Below, one piece after another: positions 22,694 to 33,904 of a stretch of DNA of 64,000 bases (its first letter is position 1; each line of letters opens with the position of its first letter). The translations under genes and the position numbers were made by a program. The DNA is from Adineta ricciae (lineage: Eukaryota; Rotifera; Eurotatoria; Adinetida; Adinetidae). The DNA is taken from NCBI GenBank assembly GCA_905250025.1, contig CAJNOJ010000034.1, forward strand, positions 62,001 through 126,000. The letters run 5' to 3'. The notes beneath the pieces are model-generated. The model did no database searches and was not told the origin of the DNA. It was given only the letters and a program-made list of their open reading frames with translations.

Positions 22694-23680
22694 TCCTTGT
22701 TTCAATCCTCGTTTTGACACACAATGCAACATCGTTTTTCATTTTGTCTATCGACGACAACAGGAAAGAAGTTTGTGCAAAACTTCTTTCGTCGTTCTTT
22801 CCATTTGTGTCAGTCTTAAAATCTCCAACAGTTGAATTCGAATTCTTTTTTATTCAATTTTCATTTTACTGCTGCTTTTTAATGTTTACTTATTCACATA
22901 CGTTAAAACGAGGTGAACTACCGTGTTTTTCTCTTCTTCGCATTAATCAGCCGTATTTTTTCTTATTTAATTTGTGATCAAAAGAAATTATTCTTTTACC
23001 TTTCCGATTGTACAAATCATAAATATGTGCATGAATATCTCTTCCTGTCGTGGCACCACTCCTGGTGAACTTTCTCTGTCTTTGCTTGGAATTTCTTCGA
23101 CTTATCTAAATACGACGTTCTCACGTGTGTGTGTGTGTATAGTTTCTTAACTGCACTTTTTATCGAGATTTTATCTTCTGGAAAAACTTGAGTATTCTTT
23201 TTATTATTATTTTTTCCTTGTTCATTTGTAGTAGATAGATACAGTTGACATACTGGATGTTTGTTTGTTTCTTTTTTTTTCTTTTATTGTTCTAGCAAAC
23301 CTATTGTTTATTCCTTTTTTCGAAAAGTTCTATTAATAAAACATTCACGAGACATTAGCATTCTCTTCATGTCGCTAAACTAATTGAACCCGTTGATGGA
23401 CCTTCGCATGGGAAATCTTCGACGGTGGGTGAATAGACGAAAATTTTCGTGAATTTCGCGTAGAGACATCTGCAGACAATATGACCGTTGATTTGCAGTG
23501 ATCATACTCCATCTTATATTTCCAGGAGAACGAATACTATCGAAGCTATCATTTGTTTCATATCAAATCAATGTTTCTTCCGAAACTTGTCACTCGGCGT
23601 TCTTCGAAACTTGTCTACAGTTTCTGTCGATCAGTGCAACATCGAAAACCAGTAGAGATCATTCCGTTTGTGAAATCCGA
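22694..23680. other. 3' UTR and intergenic region
   Basis: T-rich sequence following the LOTUS gene. AATAAA at 23335-23340 is a plausible poly(A) signal. A GT run lies near 23126. TTATATTTCCAG at 23513-23524 is an acceptor-like site upstream of the next gene. No other gene supported. Confidence 0.5.
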
Positions 23681-25633
23681 ATGTCTTCTTTCATAAAAAA
23701 TGTTTCCTCTCTATACAGACCACAAAGACAAAAGCCAAGATTCGATTCAGCTCAGTTCGAAGCGTCGATCAAACCGTATGCAGAAGATGTCACAACAGAA
23801 AATCAATATGAAAAGTAAATGATTTTTCACCGACCATCATCAAAATGTCTCTTTAGATTATGCAATATGATCTTACCACTAGCGAATTACTCCTACGATG
23901 AACAATTGAATGTAAGCCGAGCTTTAATTTGCACGAAATTCGATGTGCCGTCATTCTAGATTAAACAAGGCATTGTAGAACAACTATTCGATCAAATCGG
24001 TAATGCTATTCTGTGGGATAAACGAATTGATAGCCAAGTTTTGAAATATGTGGAATTTCATGAGGGGCACTTTTGTCAGGTGAAACGGATTGTTCCATCA
24101 GTAAGATTGTTCTGTCTTAATCAAACACATTCTCCTTCGAATATTTTAGCCTTTAACTGAACAATATCGGTGTAAAGATGATCTGTCCTGCGGATACGAT
24201 GTTGATGGACAGAAAACGATTGGATTTTATATCAATCCTTTGAATAACAAAAGTATTCCTTCTGTTTTACAGTAGAGTTTATCACCGACGTGCTTCTCTC
24301 TTAGAATTTCCCAATACTTTGTGCGTATCACCGATACATTTGAAAAGTATGAAAGCGAAACATGCCTTAGTTGCCAAGGTAAGTCATTGATGTCGAGTGA
24401 TGAAATAAGACAAAAAACCAGCTTGTTTTCTAAGCATTTCGATCGATTTCTCAAACAACATCCATTACCTGTTTGTGCAAATACGAATATATTAAAAAAA
24501 GATCAATACTGGCGTACGATGTCATTAAAGTCTAATGAACAAGGGCATCTAGTAATGACTGTCGTCGTGCATCCTCAATCGTTAAGTAAGGTGCTTTGGG
24601 TTCGAATCATCGATGAATTTCCCTTAGCAGCACAATCATCTTTGTTTAGACCGAAATCGATCAGATAAAAAAAGATTTATTGAATTACTTCATTGATGGA
24701 CCTGGCCGCGAATGCGAAATCAATTCGATTTATTTTCAAGCATCGTAAGCAAGTCATACGTCTGATTTTCTGTCCATAACAATTGTTTTCTTGGTATTTA
24801 GTGCACATAATCGTTCTACGAGCGACAAGAATCCACTCGAATTGATTCATGGCGAAGCATTTCTCTACGAAACATACAACGGAAAGAAATTCCGTATCTC
24901 GCCTGAATCGTTATTCCAAACGAACAAGCAAACTTCAGAAATTTCCTTTCGAACAGTTTTTGATCATGCTCAATTAGACGAACATACCGTTCTATTAGAC
25001 ATTGGCTCAGGCATTGGTAGGAACTACGCCTCTTTCATTCTATTGTTTTTCGAAATTCGCATCTAGGTGTTCATTCCATAATGGCTTCACCAATCGCGAA
25101 AAAGGTTTATGCTATCGATCCATTGAAATTGTGTATCGAAGATGGTGAATTCAATGCTAAATTAAACGGTTGTCGAGATAATATCGAATGGATTTGTAGT
25201 TATGCCGAAGCAAATTTGCATCGCATATTAAAAAAGATTGGTGATTTACATGGAAATAATTCGCGTCTTGTCGCGGTTATTAATCCATCACGATATAGTC
25301 TTAGTAAGCTCGAGACGAACTGATTGATCTCTACCTGCTCTTTTTTTCCTTTCTAGCAAATAAAACAATAAGTATCATGCGTAGTTTACCATCGATTCAA
25401 CAACTTATCTACGTACTAAACAAAACCGATCAACAAGTTATGCATAATCTTTATGAGTATATTCTTTTCTTATGTTTACTTTATATTGCACGCTGTAATT
25501 TAGATTGGCAGCTGGCGAGAGATCTAAACTGAAAGAAGTTGGGAGACCGTTCATCCCAACTGATGTCTATCCCATCGACATGCTTCCGCATTCGACAAAT
25601 GTTGAAACTATTGTAAAATGTATTCGTGTTTAA
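23681..25633 (+). CDS. TRMT2/TrmA-like methyltransferase homologue lacking the catalytic cysteine
   Basis: Eleven exons (23681..23814, 23857..23911, 23960..24100, 24150..24252, 24305..24378, 24435..24590, 24650..24744, 24802..25016, 25067..25303, 25357..25456, 25504..25633) join in phase to about 479 residues. The layout follows tRNA (uracil-5-)-methyltransferases: YSYDEQLNIKQ, then FRISPESLFQTN with the conserved Gln, the SAM loop LLDIGSGIG and a C-terminal DMLPHSTNVETIV. Two catalytic motifs are altered: the DPPR-type motif reads INPSRYSL, and the position of the nucleophilic Cys (SCNP in active enzymes) reads LNKTD. With an open frame over eleven exons, this looks like an expressed non-catalytic or rewired paralogue rather than a pseudogene. 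No RRM is present, so it is nearer TRMT2B in build. The TAA stop overlaps AATAAA. Confidence 0.8.
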
Positions 25634-25919
25634 ATAAAACCGATGTGTTTTTCATAGAAAATCATAAGTCATTCATTTGCATGATCAAAAAATTCTCTGT
25701 TCTTAAGAAGAACGAAATCGAGCGTCATCTATTGTTAGTCAGATCTAGAATCTCCGATGAATCATTTTCTCTATTCGATTGGTTTCTTTTCTATTGAAGT
25801 CAGTGTATAATAATCTAGTCGATCGACTCATAAATGAAATCAAGTACTATTTCATTACAATACTTATTTGTCTTATCATTCTTACTTTTAGATCTTCGTT
25901 ATCTTTTTCAAACTAATCT
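25634..25919. other. Short intergenic gap, TRMT2-like to NECAP
   Basis: 286 bp between same-strand genes. CTTACTTTTAG ending at 25891 is acceptor-like and 28 nt before the NECAP ATG. No gene. Confidence 0.5.
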
Positions 25920-26699
25920 ATGGCTGCTCTTACTGATGATACTTACGAATCTATTGGCTTAGTAAAACCTGAAGTTTATGTCTATGTGATACCTCCACGT
26001 CAATCAACAACACGTAAGCATCGTGCTGCAGATTGGAAACTAGACTCGCCGAATTTCATCTGTCGTTTGAAAGTAATTACAAAAGGTGAAAAGTGTTTGA
26101 TACGTTTGGAAGATCGTAATACGGGCGCACATTTTGCCACATGTCCAGTTGAAAGTTATCCGTCAATTGCCGTTGAAAATGTCGAAGATTCCACGCGTTA
26201 TTTTGTTATTCGTGTACAAAACGATAATGGTCAACAAGCCTTCTTAGGCATTGGTTTTAACGATCGTTCGGACTCATTCGATTTTAATGTCGCACTCCAA
26301 GATCATTTCAAATATCTCAAACAAGCAAAACAAATTGAACAAGAAGCTCAACAGACTGCAAGCAATCCATCACAAGCGCAACAACCGAAACTGGACTTGA
26401 GTTTCAAAGAAGGACAAACAATAAAGATTAACCTGAAAAGTAGTTTGCCGGGCGATGAACATGCAAAGAAACCTAGTAAGAACACAAACGATTCATTCGT
26501 ACCCGGAATTCTACCACCTCCGCCAGGCTCATCAATTCCGAAACTAACACCACCACCTGGTTCGACAATTCCGAAATTCGCACCACCACCCAGTTCGGTC
26601 AATGCAAGTGTAACCCCATCGACAGCAACGCCAACGTCAACTACTACCAATACCACTAATACAAATGTTCATTCCGATTTGAGTTGGATGCAATTTTAA
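25920..26699 (+). CDS. NECAP: NECAP, adaptin ear-binding coat-associated protein
   Basis: A single uninterrupted exon of 259 residues. Residues ~15-140 form the PH-like NECAP/PHear domain (YVYVIPPRQSTTRKHRAADW, RNTGAHFATCP, SYPSIAVENVEDSTRYFVIR, FLGIGFNDRSDSFDFNVALQ). A Pro-rich low-complexity region follows and the protein ends exactly with WMQF, the WxxF-type motif that binds adaptin appendages. NECAP regulates the AP-2 complex at clathrin-coated pits. The lack of introns in an otherwise intron-rich neighbourhood is notable, though the PH-like domain is complete. AATAAA lies at 26805-26810 in the 3' UTR. Confidence 0.95.
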   Translation: MAALTDDTYESIGLVKPEVYVYVIPPRQSTTRKHRAADWKLDSPNFICRLKVITKGEKCLIRLEDRNTGAHFATCPVESYPSIAVENVEDSTRYFVIRVQNDNGQQAFLGIGFNDRSDSFDFNVALQDHFKYLKQAKQIEQEAQQTASNPSQAQQPKLDLSFKEGQTIKINLKSSLPGDEHAKKPSKNTNDSFVPGILPPPPGSSIPKLTPPPGSTIPKFAPPPSSVNASVTPSTATPTSTTTNTTNTNVHSDLSWMQF

Positions 26700-26804
26700 T
26701 TATATTTTGTGAAAAAAAAGCGTTGGTAATAATTAACACATGTAGATGTCTATCTTTCTTCACTGTTGTCTTTTTCTTACACGTTTCAAATGTTATGAAC
26801 AACC

Positions 26805-26810
26805 AATAAA
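26805..26810 (+). terminator. Probable poly(A) signal of NECAP
   Basis: AATAAA 105 nt after the stop, in a T/A-rich 3' flank. Confidence 0.5.
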
Positions 26811-28660
26811 TCAATTAACTCTCGATTATTTCACGCAAAAAGCAGTGTTACATTGCTCACGAGATCCGAGATTTTAAATCAATTTGGCATCGATCTGCCG
26901 GAAGCTAGTCGAACTTTTGAGAGTGTTTCAGTTCGATATGTTCATCTAATTTATGGAAAACGCCATGTCGTCTTCAATCTATCTCATTGTTGCCTGTTAG
27001 ATTCAATAGACACATTTTTCTTTCACATAGATTTTGACGAACGTCAATCTCGTTCCTTCGAGCTCGTGTGAACGACCTTCATTCACCTTGATTTCTTCAA
27101 TTAGACAAAACCTATCACGATTGAGAGAAAAAGGAAACAATGCTGTTTACTACCATTATAAATATTAATTCTCGATAACAATGCAGAAAAACAAACCGAT
27201 GAGTGTAACTTTTAACGTGATTTCTACTGTATAAAATATTTATTCGAAAGAAAGCTTTTTCCTTGTCATATTCCTTAAGGACACATTGTCGACGAGATTG
27301 ACTTCGGTAAACGAGTCTTAGCATGAGGTAGACATACGATAAAATAAACAAATCTACATGCGCACTTTCCCCTTTCGCCTTTCCATCGATCATAGAACAT
27401 ACAAAATCGGTAATAGAATATGAGGTTCCTTCCTTTGTAGACTCTATCCTCATTCGTCTCATTAATTGAGAAGAGACTACACGTCTGTCTATTTATCCTA
27501 CGAATTCGACTGATCAAAATGAGAAGAACTTCGTTTTCTTGCTTTGTTTGGACATTCGAAAAGAACAACAAGGACTTGATACTTGAAGGATTAATGTGAA
27601 CGTTTTCAGCGCGGGTACGTGAAATTGGATTTCCATACGAAATCGATTCGTTTTCCTGGATATAGTTAGGAACATTAGTAAAGGATTAGTGCTCGCATCT
27701 TCACTAAAGCCTTCAAAAATTTAGGAAACAGTAGAAGCTTCGCCTAGCCTGAATTCGATCTTTCTTTAATCTGAACTAGATCCATTTTTAATAGAATTTC
27801 TAGATGGCGTATATTTTCTTAATTAAGTTCTTTCAGTTGACAAAGTTTTATGTAGTACTCTCTTTGTCATTCATTAGAATCTTTAAATGTATCATTGGTT
27901 TGATCAACATATGTCACGTAAGTTCATATTACGCTTTTTTCTTTCCTTTGCTTGATTAATTAAGCAACACAATCATACATCTCCTCGAGAAATGACAAGA
28001 TCTGATTATTTGGAATAGTTTTGATTGATAGTTTCGTTTGTTTCTGTGTCATCGGTGATGAGCGTTCCTTCCGAAGACGAATTGAATGAGAGAGAAACAA
28101 TGAAAAGATCCTTGTTGAAGCTAGTAATGAAATTATCTCGTCGTAAAACTGAGTTTTTCGTTTTCCGAGACGACTAGAGTAGGTTAATGATGCATATCTA
28201 TTGGTAAGATGGTTGATTACAGTTTGCGGAAAGAGAACGAGAGAGAGAAAGAGAAATGGTTATTTTATATACAAAATTATGTGCTATTATTGCGCGACAA
28301 CAAGCAAATCACAATTGAGTTTGAAACTCGTCCGGGAAAAACAATCAGCTGACTTGTTTTCGTTTAAGTTCATTACGAAACCAGTCTTCTGCTGTGTTCA
28401 CTTTCGGAAGTGAATAAAATTACGGAGAATATTGCACGATAATAATCGGCTCGTTCCCACGCACCCTGTGTCACAATTGGCGGGTTCAACCGACGAAACT
28501 TCATCAGCAAAAAAGAATGACTGTTAAGTTCATACAAAGAAAAAAAAACGAGAGAAATTAGTTAGGAGAGTAATATTTGTCTTTCTAGGTTCTTTTCCTG
28601 CGCTGCCATCATGTTTTCGATGTTTTCTATCATTCTTTCTGATGACAGCGTAGTAATAGC

Positions 28661-28690
28661 AAAAAAAAAGAAGAAGAAGAAGATGAAGAA
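28661..28690 (+). repeat. (AAG)n microsatellite
   Basis: A poly-A run followed by six or so AAG-like units with one AGATG interruption. Confidence 0.8.
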
Positions 28691-29743
28691 AAGCGACAAG
28701 TTGGAATCGAAAGAAAGAAAATCTCGATTGTTGTTTATATATGAATGAATATTAGTGAGAGAAACTTGAAACTTGCTTTCTCATTTGCTTTCGGAAAGAA
28801 GAAACTTTCGTTATTATCATCCGAGATGACTTTCAATCATCGTTTCTCTCTAATTGGTCATTCAATCATGTTAAATAAGAAGAGAAATGTTTGTCGAAAC
28901 CGTCATTTCGATTAGATCGGATTAAAGGCGTGAGTTATTTAAAATACATTGAAGTTTGTCCCCCCGATGGACTTACATGATCCCGATTTATTAGAAGCTA
29001 CACGAGGATCGTCGTATTATTGAAATATATCTTCTTTTTTTCCTGTCATTAACGATCTATTTTTATGATAGTTTTTATTAACAAACATATTTCTCACCCT
29101 TCTTCTCATAAAGTGAATCCGAACACGATCTTTGAAACTTCCTCTAACCTTCCGACCGAGTGTTAATAGGAGAAGATCAATGTATAAGTTAATCCATGGG
29201 GGAAAGTCAGCTATGATAGAGAATATAAAAAAGAATAATTATCACTATGGTATTATGTAAAACTGGAAGTATTTTGCCGTCATTGACAAGCAGAGGCGAG
29301 TTTTCTATCTTAGACAAGTCAACACTCCGACGTCTATCTATCGAATTAACACATCTGAGTTTGCATTCTTATGCGTTAATCATTATTTCGTCAGTAGCAT
29401 ACCAAAATCCTATATTTATTCTATTGATTCATAGATAAGGAAGATTGGGGAAGAAAACAGATGCATATTTCGTCTCTGAAATAGGTATGACGGAAATGTC
29501 GATTCAGTTTTTCACTTATTTAGTAGACAAATATTATGTTTAAATGACCTCTCGATTAATTTGCATAATTTATCATTGTTATAGACGGGTTTCTCTCCTT
29601 CCCTGCAATAGATTTCTTGTAGACAAACAATGCTTACATCTAATTAATAATAGAAAGAGCGTCGTCTTTCTTTTGCTCTTTATTCTTCAACGTTCATATC
29701 TTTACGACTAAAAATGGCAATCCATTATAGTTCGACATAGATA

Positions 29744-29763
29744 CTTCTTCTTCTTCTTCTTTT
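29744..29763 (+). repeat. (CTT)n microsatellite
   Basis: Six tandem CTT units about 180 bp upstream of the GPCR start. Confidence 0.8.
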
Positions 29764-29942
29764 CTTAACAGGCGGATATTACACATCCGCTATTCTCGTA
29801 GGACCGATCGAGTCTCATCTCAATAAAGATGTTTGTCTATTCTTTTTTTTGTTTTGAAAGAAAGCATATGGAAATCTTCTGTTCTATCCATGATGATATA
29901 CGGAAAGTCAATTGATTATTTTCATGTCATTTTTAGATTGCC

Positions 29943-31310
29943 ATGGAACATAATTCAACTGAAAACTCGTCGTTTATATCAAATACTACACAAATTATCG
30001 ATATCGATTACAGTATTGATTATATTCTACTGTTTCGTCTCGTTGTCTGGGGTTACATCGGTATGGTCTTAAGCATATTCGGTATCGTCGGAAATATCAT
30101 AACTATCCTAGTTCTAATATTACCATCGATGCGAACGACATCAACGAATATTTATTTAACAGCAATTTCATGTTCAAATATACTCTTTCTTCTTATATTT
30201 ATTCCAACTTATTCAATGAGATATCTGTTAGGATATAGTGTATATATGTCGAATCAACCTCCGTTTGCATTTGAAATCCTTCTTCTACGTTTACCTACAA
30301 CACCTGTTTATAATACCATAGTTTTATCAATGATTTACTTGACACTTGCCCTTTCGATAGATCGGCTTATATCAGTGAAATTTCCGCTTGAATCCAAACA
30401 TATCTTAACTAAACGTCGAACCTTAATCGCGATCTTATGTGTCTATCTTTTTTCCATTCTCTACTGTATTCCATATTGGGTCGAACAAGCATATGATCCG
30501 AAAGACAAAGTATGTCGACTAACGAAGTTTGGACAGAAAATCCATAAATATACAAGAATTTATGTCTACATCCCTGTTGTTTATGTTGTGCCACTACTTA
30601 CATTAGCATGTGTTAATACGAATATTATTAAAAATTTGATTAAAAAGAAACGTCGCAAACAAAGTCTGGTTGGCAAAACAATAGCAGCTAGAAAGAAAAC
30701 AGCTGATTATCATATCACATTAATGCTTGTGGCAGTTGTTATTGCCTTTGTACTTAGTCAATTACCACTGCTTGTCTTAAATGTTTGGTTTGCAATTGAT
30801 CATCAAGCACCAACGAAGAGTTTAAAATTTCAAACGTTAAACTCCGTTGGTGTTCTACTTCTTGTTCTCAATACATCCACCAATTTCTTACTCTATTGCT
30901 GTTTTGGTCAAAAATTCCGACAGACATTAATTGAATTCATTCTGAATCTGTTTCCGAATCACATGAAAACAATGCAGAGAAAACGGTCAAGTTTAAAGCA
31001 AAACCAATTATCAATAGAAGCACACCAACAGCGTGTATCGCGCTCGTCGTCAACCGTTACGAATGATTCGAAAATGATTCGTATCAAAGTCGATGATTTG
31101 AACCCGAATGCTTTGAATGGATCATCGTCACAATTAGATCAAATTCCAATGAGAAAATCCGATGAACAATTGCGTCCATTGTTGCCATCTCCGATTCTTA
31201 ATTCTCCAAATTCAACTAAACAATTGTCTTCAATAAAAAACAGTCTGTCGACGGATTCTCATCAACCTTCACCGCTCAACACACAACAAATATTGACAAT
31301 AAAGATTTAA
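29943..31310 (+). CDS. Class A (rhodopsin-like) GPCR, neuropeptide-receptor type
   Basis: One intronless frame of 455 residues. The N-terminus has several N-glycosylation sequons (NST, NSS, NTT). Seven hydrophobic segments are visible: TM1 with GIVGNIITILVL (conserved GN), TM2 with LTAISCSNILFLLIFIP, TM3 ending SIDRLISVKFP (DRL in place of DRY), TM4 with ILCVYLFSILYCIPYW, TM5, TM6 with AFVLSQLPLLVLNVWF and TM7 with LNTSTNFLLYCCFG (the NPxxY site lacks Pro). C in extracellular loop 2 (DKVCRL) is present. The pattern resembles FMRFamide/peptide receptors of lophotrochozoans; the ligand cannot be named. The long cytoplasmic tail is Ser-rich. The TAA stop overlaps AATAAA at 31309-31314. Confidence 0.9.
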   Translation: MEHNSTENSSFISNTTQIIDIDYSIDYILLFRLVVWGYIGMVLSIFGIVGNIITILVLILPSMRTTSTNIYLTAISCSNILFLLIFIPTYSMRYLLGYSVYMSNQPPFAFEILLLRLPTTPVYNTIVLSMIYLTLALSIDRLISVKFPLESKHILTKRRTLIAILCVYLFSILYCIPYWVEQAYDPKDKVCRLTKFGQKIHKYTRIYVYIPVVYVVPLLTLACVNTNIIKNLIKKKRRKQSLVGKTIAARKKTADYHITLMLVAVVIAFVLSQLPLLVLNVWFAIDHQAPTKSLKFQTLNSVGVLLLVLNTSTNFLLYCCFGQKFRQTLIEFILNLFPNHMKTMQRKRSSLKQNQLSIEAHQQRVSRSSSTVTNDSKMIRIKVDDLNPNALNGSSSQLDQIPMRKSDEQLRPLLPSPILNSPNSTKQLSSIKNSLSTDSHQPSPLNTQQILTIKI

Positions 31311-32268
31311 TAAACAAGTCACATAATTCCTATCGGTGCTATTTTCATGAAACATCACTCTCATCTGTTTTCGTTTCCGATGTGCTCGTCTCTTCTAGCA
31401 ACGAGAATCCAAGTGGCAAAACAAGTCTCTTCTTCGACATATCTACGACTGTTTCATTAGTATTCGAAATGAAACGGAAGACTAATAACAACAGATACTC
31501 ATTAGGTGACTTTCATTTGTTGTTTTTTTCATGTCACCATTTCCGACGTGATGAAAGATTATATTACAGTGCTAATGAGCTTAGCACAAAAATCTAGCTG
31601 TCTTGTGACTTGCTTGGAGATAACTTATCAATCAAACATCCTGCTTGTCGCTGTGCATGGGAGGAGAAAACCTTAACTAAAATATCGTCTTTCGATTGTC
31701 AAACAAATTAAACCTAATCAATAGATTCGTTTGCGCTCCAGTAACACGATATGTTCTGTTCTCGATAATTAATGGATAGATGATAACCGATGAAATTCAC
31801 AGTGCTCCTGTAGTCGGAATTCACACAAAACCAACTATCATATATAGAAACAGTGTCGGAAATCGACTCTCGACAAGACATTGTAGTCAGGAGTACAAAC
31901 AACTTATATTTCAATAGCTACTCGATCATTGTCAAAATAATAGATCATGAATGACGTTGTATCTCTTTTCTCTTTTCAAGTGCAAGGAGCATTACGAATT
32001 GAACACGTTTTCTACTCGATGTTCGAACTCACAATGAATCTCTTTTGTTGTCCTTGGATGAAAGTGGTTAATTCATCGGAGAAATAGTTTGTTCGTTGAT
32101 GCACTTTAACTAAGATGAAACCATATTCATTCCGAATAAGTTTGTGTCCTCGATGACACATTCTGTCGAATCCAATGTATGTGTATATAGTTAGAAAGAT
32201 TTATTTATTTATTTATTTCTATCTGAATAAGTAACATACAATAAAAAAAAAACAGAATTCAATTGATA
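31311..32268. other. Intergenic region between convergent GPCR and NUP35 genes
   Basis: About 960 bp, no supported gene. Contains a (TTTA)n tract at 32201-32218. Confidence 0.5.
32201..32218 (+). repeat. (TTTA)n microsatellite
   Basis: Four to five tandem TTTA units just beyond the NUP35 3' end. Confidence 0.7.
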
Positions 32269-32955
32269 TTAATTTGTCATTAATGGTACAACACCGATCA
32301 TATATCCATTGAAGTTGACTCCGTCTCGATTGAGAGCATTTTGACAGGAGACATGACTAGTATAGGTTATGTTGAGGAAATTACCACTTTCACAGCCTAA
32401 TGGACGTTCAATTTTGTCAATTGGACCGATATCGTGGAATTGCTGAATTATTAGTTCTATATCTTCCTCGCGAAAGCCAAATACTGACACACCTGTGACA
32501 CCTGGCGGCTTTTGATTTGCATTATTCATCGAATAATTCAAAGACTTCTTCTTTTTTGTCTTCATATCTGTGTAGGAAAAAGCAGGAAACACATCTGTCA
32601 TTGTTCGTAATGGAACAATGGTTTTTTCCGTTGGTACGTCAACGATTTGTGTGGTCGAACGTGTTGTTGGTCGAGTAGAAGTTAAATTACTCGATGGACT
32701 TGCAGCAAATAAACGACTCTGATTCGATTGTTTCGCTGATAATCGACTTGCATTTGTTGCCAATGTGGACATGGGACTCTTTGCTAATGGAGAAAATGCT
32801 TGAGCTGATAGAAATGATGGCATCGCGTTGGATGAAGGAGTTGAAATACGCTGTTGAAAAGTTTGATCCAAAAGAAAACATGGATAAGTGTCATGAGCCG
32901 ACATTTGTCGTTTAAATTCTTGATGTTGCTGTTCAATGGACGATGACGATGACAT
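32269..32955 (-). CDS. NUP35: Nucleoporin NUP35/Nup53, short form
   Basis: One exon of 228 residues; human NUP35 is ~326. A disordered N-terminus (PSFLSAQAFSPLAKSP) precedes the RRM-like MPPN fold: VTGVSVFGFREEDIELIIQQ, DIGPIDKIERP, GNFLNITYTSHVSCQNALNR, FNGYMIGVVPLMTN. This domain dimerises and places the protein in the nuclear pore inner ring. The frame ends immediately after the domain; the C-terminal amphipathic helix that binds the nuclear membrane in other species is not seen and no downstream donor/exon was found. The ATG at 32955 lies 10 nt after an acceptor-like CTATTCTAG; a longer in-frame start further up would read through that acceptor, so I prefer the shorter form. Confidence 0.85.
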   Translation of the reverse strand: MSSSSSIEQQHQEFKRQMSAHDTYPCFLLDQTFQQRISTPSSNAMPSFLSAQAFSPLAKSPMSTLATNASRLSAKQSNQSRLFAASPSSNLTSTRPTTRSTTQIVDVPTEKTIVPLRTMTDVFPAFSYTDMKTKKKKSLNYSMNNANQKPPGVTGVSVFGFREEDIELIIQQFHDIGPIDKIERPLGCESGNFLNITYTSHVSCQNALNRDGVNFNGYMIGVVPLMTN

Positions 32956-33485
32956 ATCGATTCCTCTAGAATAGAAGATGCAGTTATCGATTGTTCTTGT
33001 TAAATTCAAAACCAAAGCATGCGATTTCGCGTACCTTTATGAAAGTAAGGCAATCAATGGTGAAATCTCGTCAATATAGTTTCCTACTGGTGACCAATTA
33101 AATTTTAGGTAGATGGAAACTAGTGAAAAATTAATGTTTAACACTATCTTATTTCGATAAAAAGACAAAGTTGGTTTTCTAAGCGTTTTTCCAGTACGAA
33201 ACCAATCAACAAAATCGAATGGTATTCTGCGCCATCTGTTATAAATGGTCCGTAGTAAAGTGAAATCTTTTGGTGAAAGTATTCAGCATATTAACTACGC
33301 TTGCATATCTACAAAATATATATCTGTTGATTGTTTATAGATCAGATCATTCTCTGCAGTAAATTGTTGAAATATATATTTATGACTAAACAATTACAAA
33401 CAGATATAACACACTGTTCTTTGTAGAACATAACTTTTAAAAAATTCATTACTAGAAACTCGGAATACAATCGAAATAATTCGTT
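32956..33485. other. Intergenic region, NUP35 to BH3-only gene
   Basis: About 530 bp, AT-rich; promoter of NUP35 and 3' flank of the upstream gene. No coding exon supported. Confidence 0.5.
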
Positions 33486-33904
33486 TCAATATAAGAATGA
33501 TTTTGTTTTGCAAAAGAGAACAATGTATGGTAATAATGTTCGTGTCCATACGGTACAGAAGATCGATTGACATAGAAGACGTATGGATAGATAATGAAGA
33601 TTACGATTGAAGTCGCCATCCTAAAACAAACAATAGAAATAGATTATGAAGGTAAAATAGAATTGAAAGAAATTACTTGACAATATTTTTCATCCATTTG
33701 ATCGGCAACAACCCGTAAGGATTGTGCGATTTGTTTGCAAATTAGTTTGGTTTGATCGTTCGAAGACGACTGAGGAACTTGTCGTTGCTCACAATCATTC
33801 ACAATATCGGGAAGATGTGAATACGTTCGATTGATATTCACAATCATCATTGATTTGTGAGATATAAGTTGTGATAAAGGATAGAGAGTTGTGTTTTCAG
33901 ACAT
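33486..33904 (-). CDS. BH3-only apoptosis protein (BMF/BIM-like)
   Basis: Exons 33904..33677 and 33620..33486 (56-bp intron) join in phase to a 120-residue protein. Residues ~55-75 read ICKQIAQSLRVVADQMDEKY, a near-perfect BH3 motif: Leu at h2 (63), small residue plus Asp (A67-D68) and hydrophobic h4 (M70). The IAQ-L---AD pattern is close to vertebrate BIM and BMF, including Ala in place of the usual Gly as in BMF. The second exon adds a hydrophobic C-terminal segment (SIRLLCQSIFCTVWTRTLL, LLPYIVLFC) that could anchor it in the mitochondrial outer membrane. No BH1/BH2 domain is present. BH3-only proteins trigger apoptosis by engaging BCL-2 family grooves. The motif is short, so chance cannot be excluded, but motif, size and C-terminal anchor agree. 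Confidence 0.65.

Larger units (their letters stand above)
26811..29942. other. Gene-poor region, NECAP to GPCR
   Basis: About 3.1 kb with no recognisable coding gene on either strand. Open frames are short and compositionally biased. It includes an A/G-rich stretch with (AAG)n at 28661-28690 and (CTT)n at 29744-29763. The end, CATTTTTAG at 29928-29936, is acceptor-like and 6 nt before the GPCR ATG, so some of this may be a leader intron or promoter. Confidence 0.5.

Noticed and set aside
24591..24649. GGTTCGAATC, a tRNA B-box-like string
   Set aside because: It lies in a TRMT2-like intron; no A box, acceptor stem or anticodon arm can be folded around it.
26853..27071. 72-codon frame after NECAP
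   Set aside because: Overlaps the NECAP 3' flank and resembles nothing.
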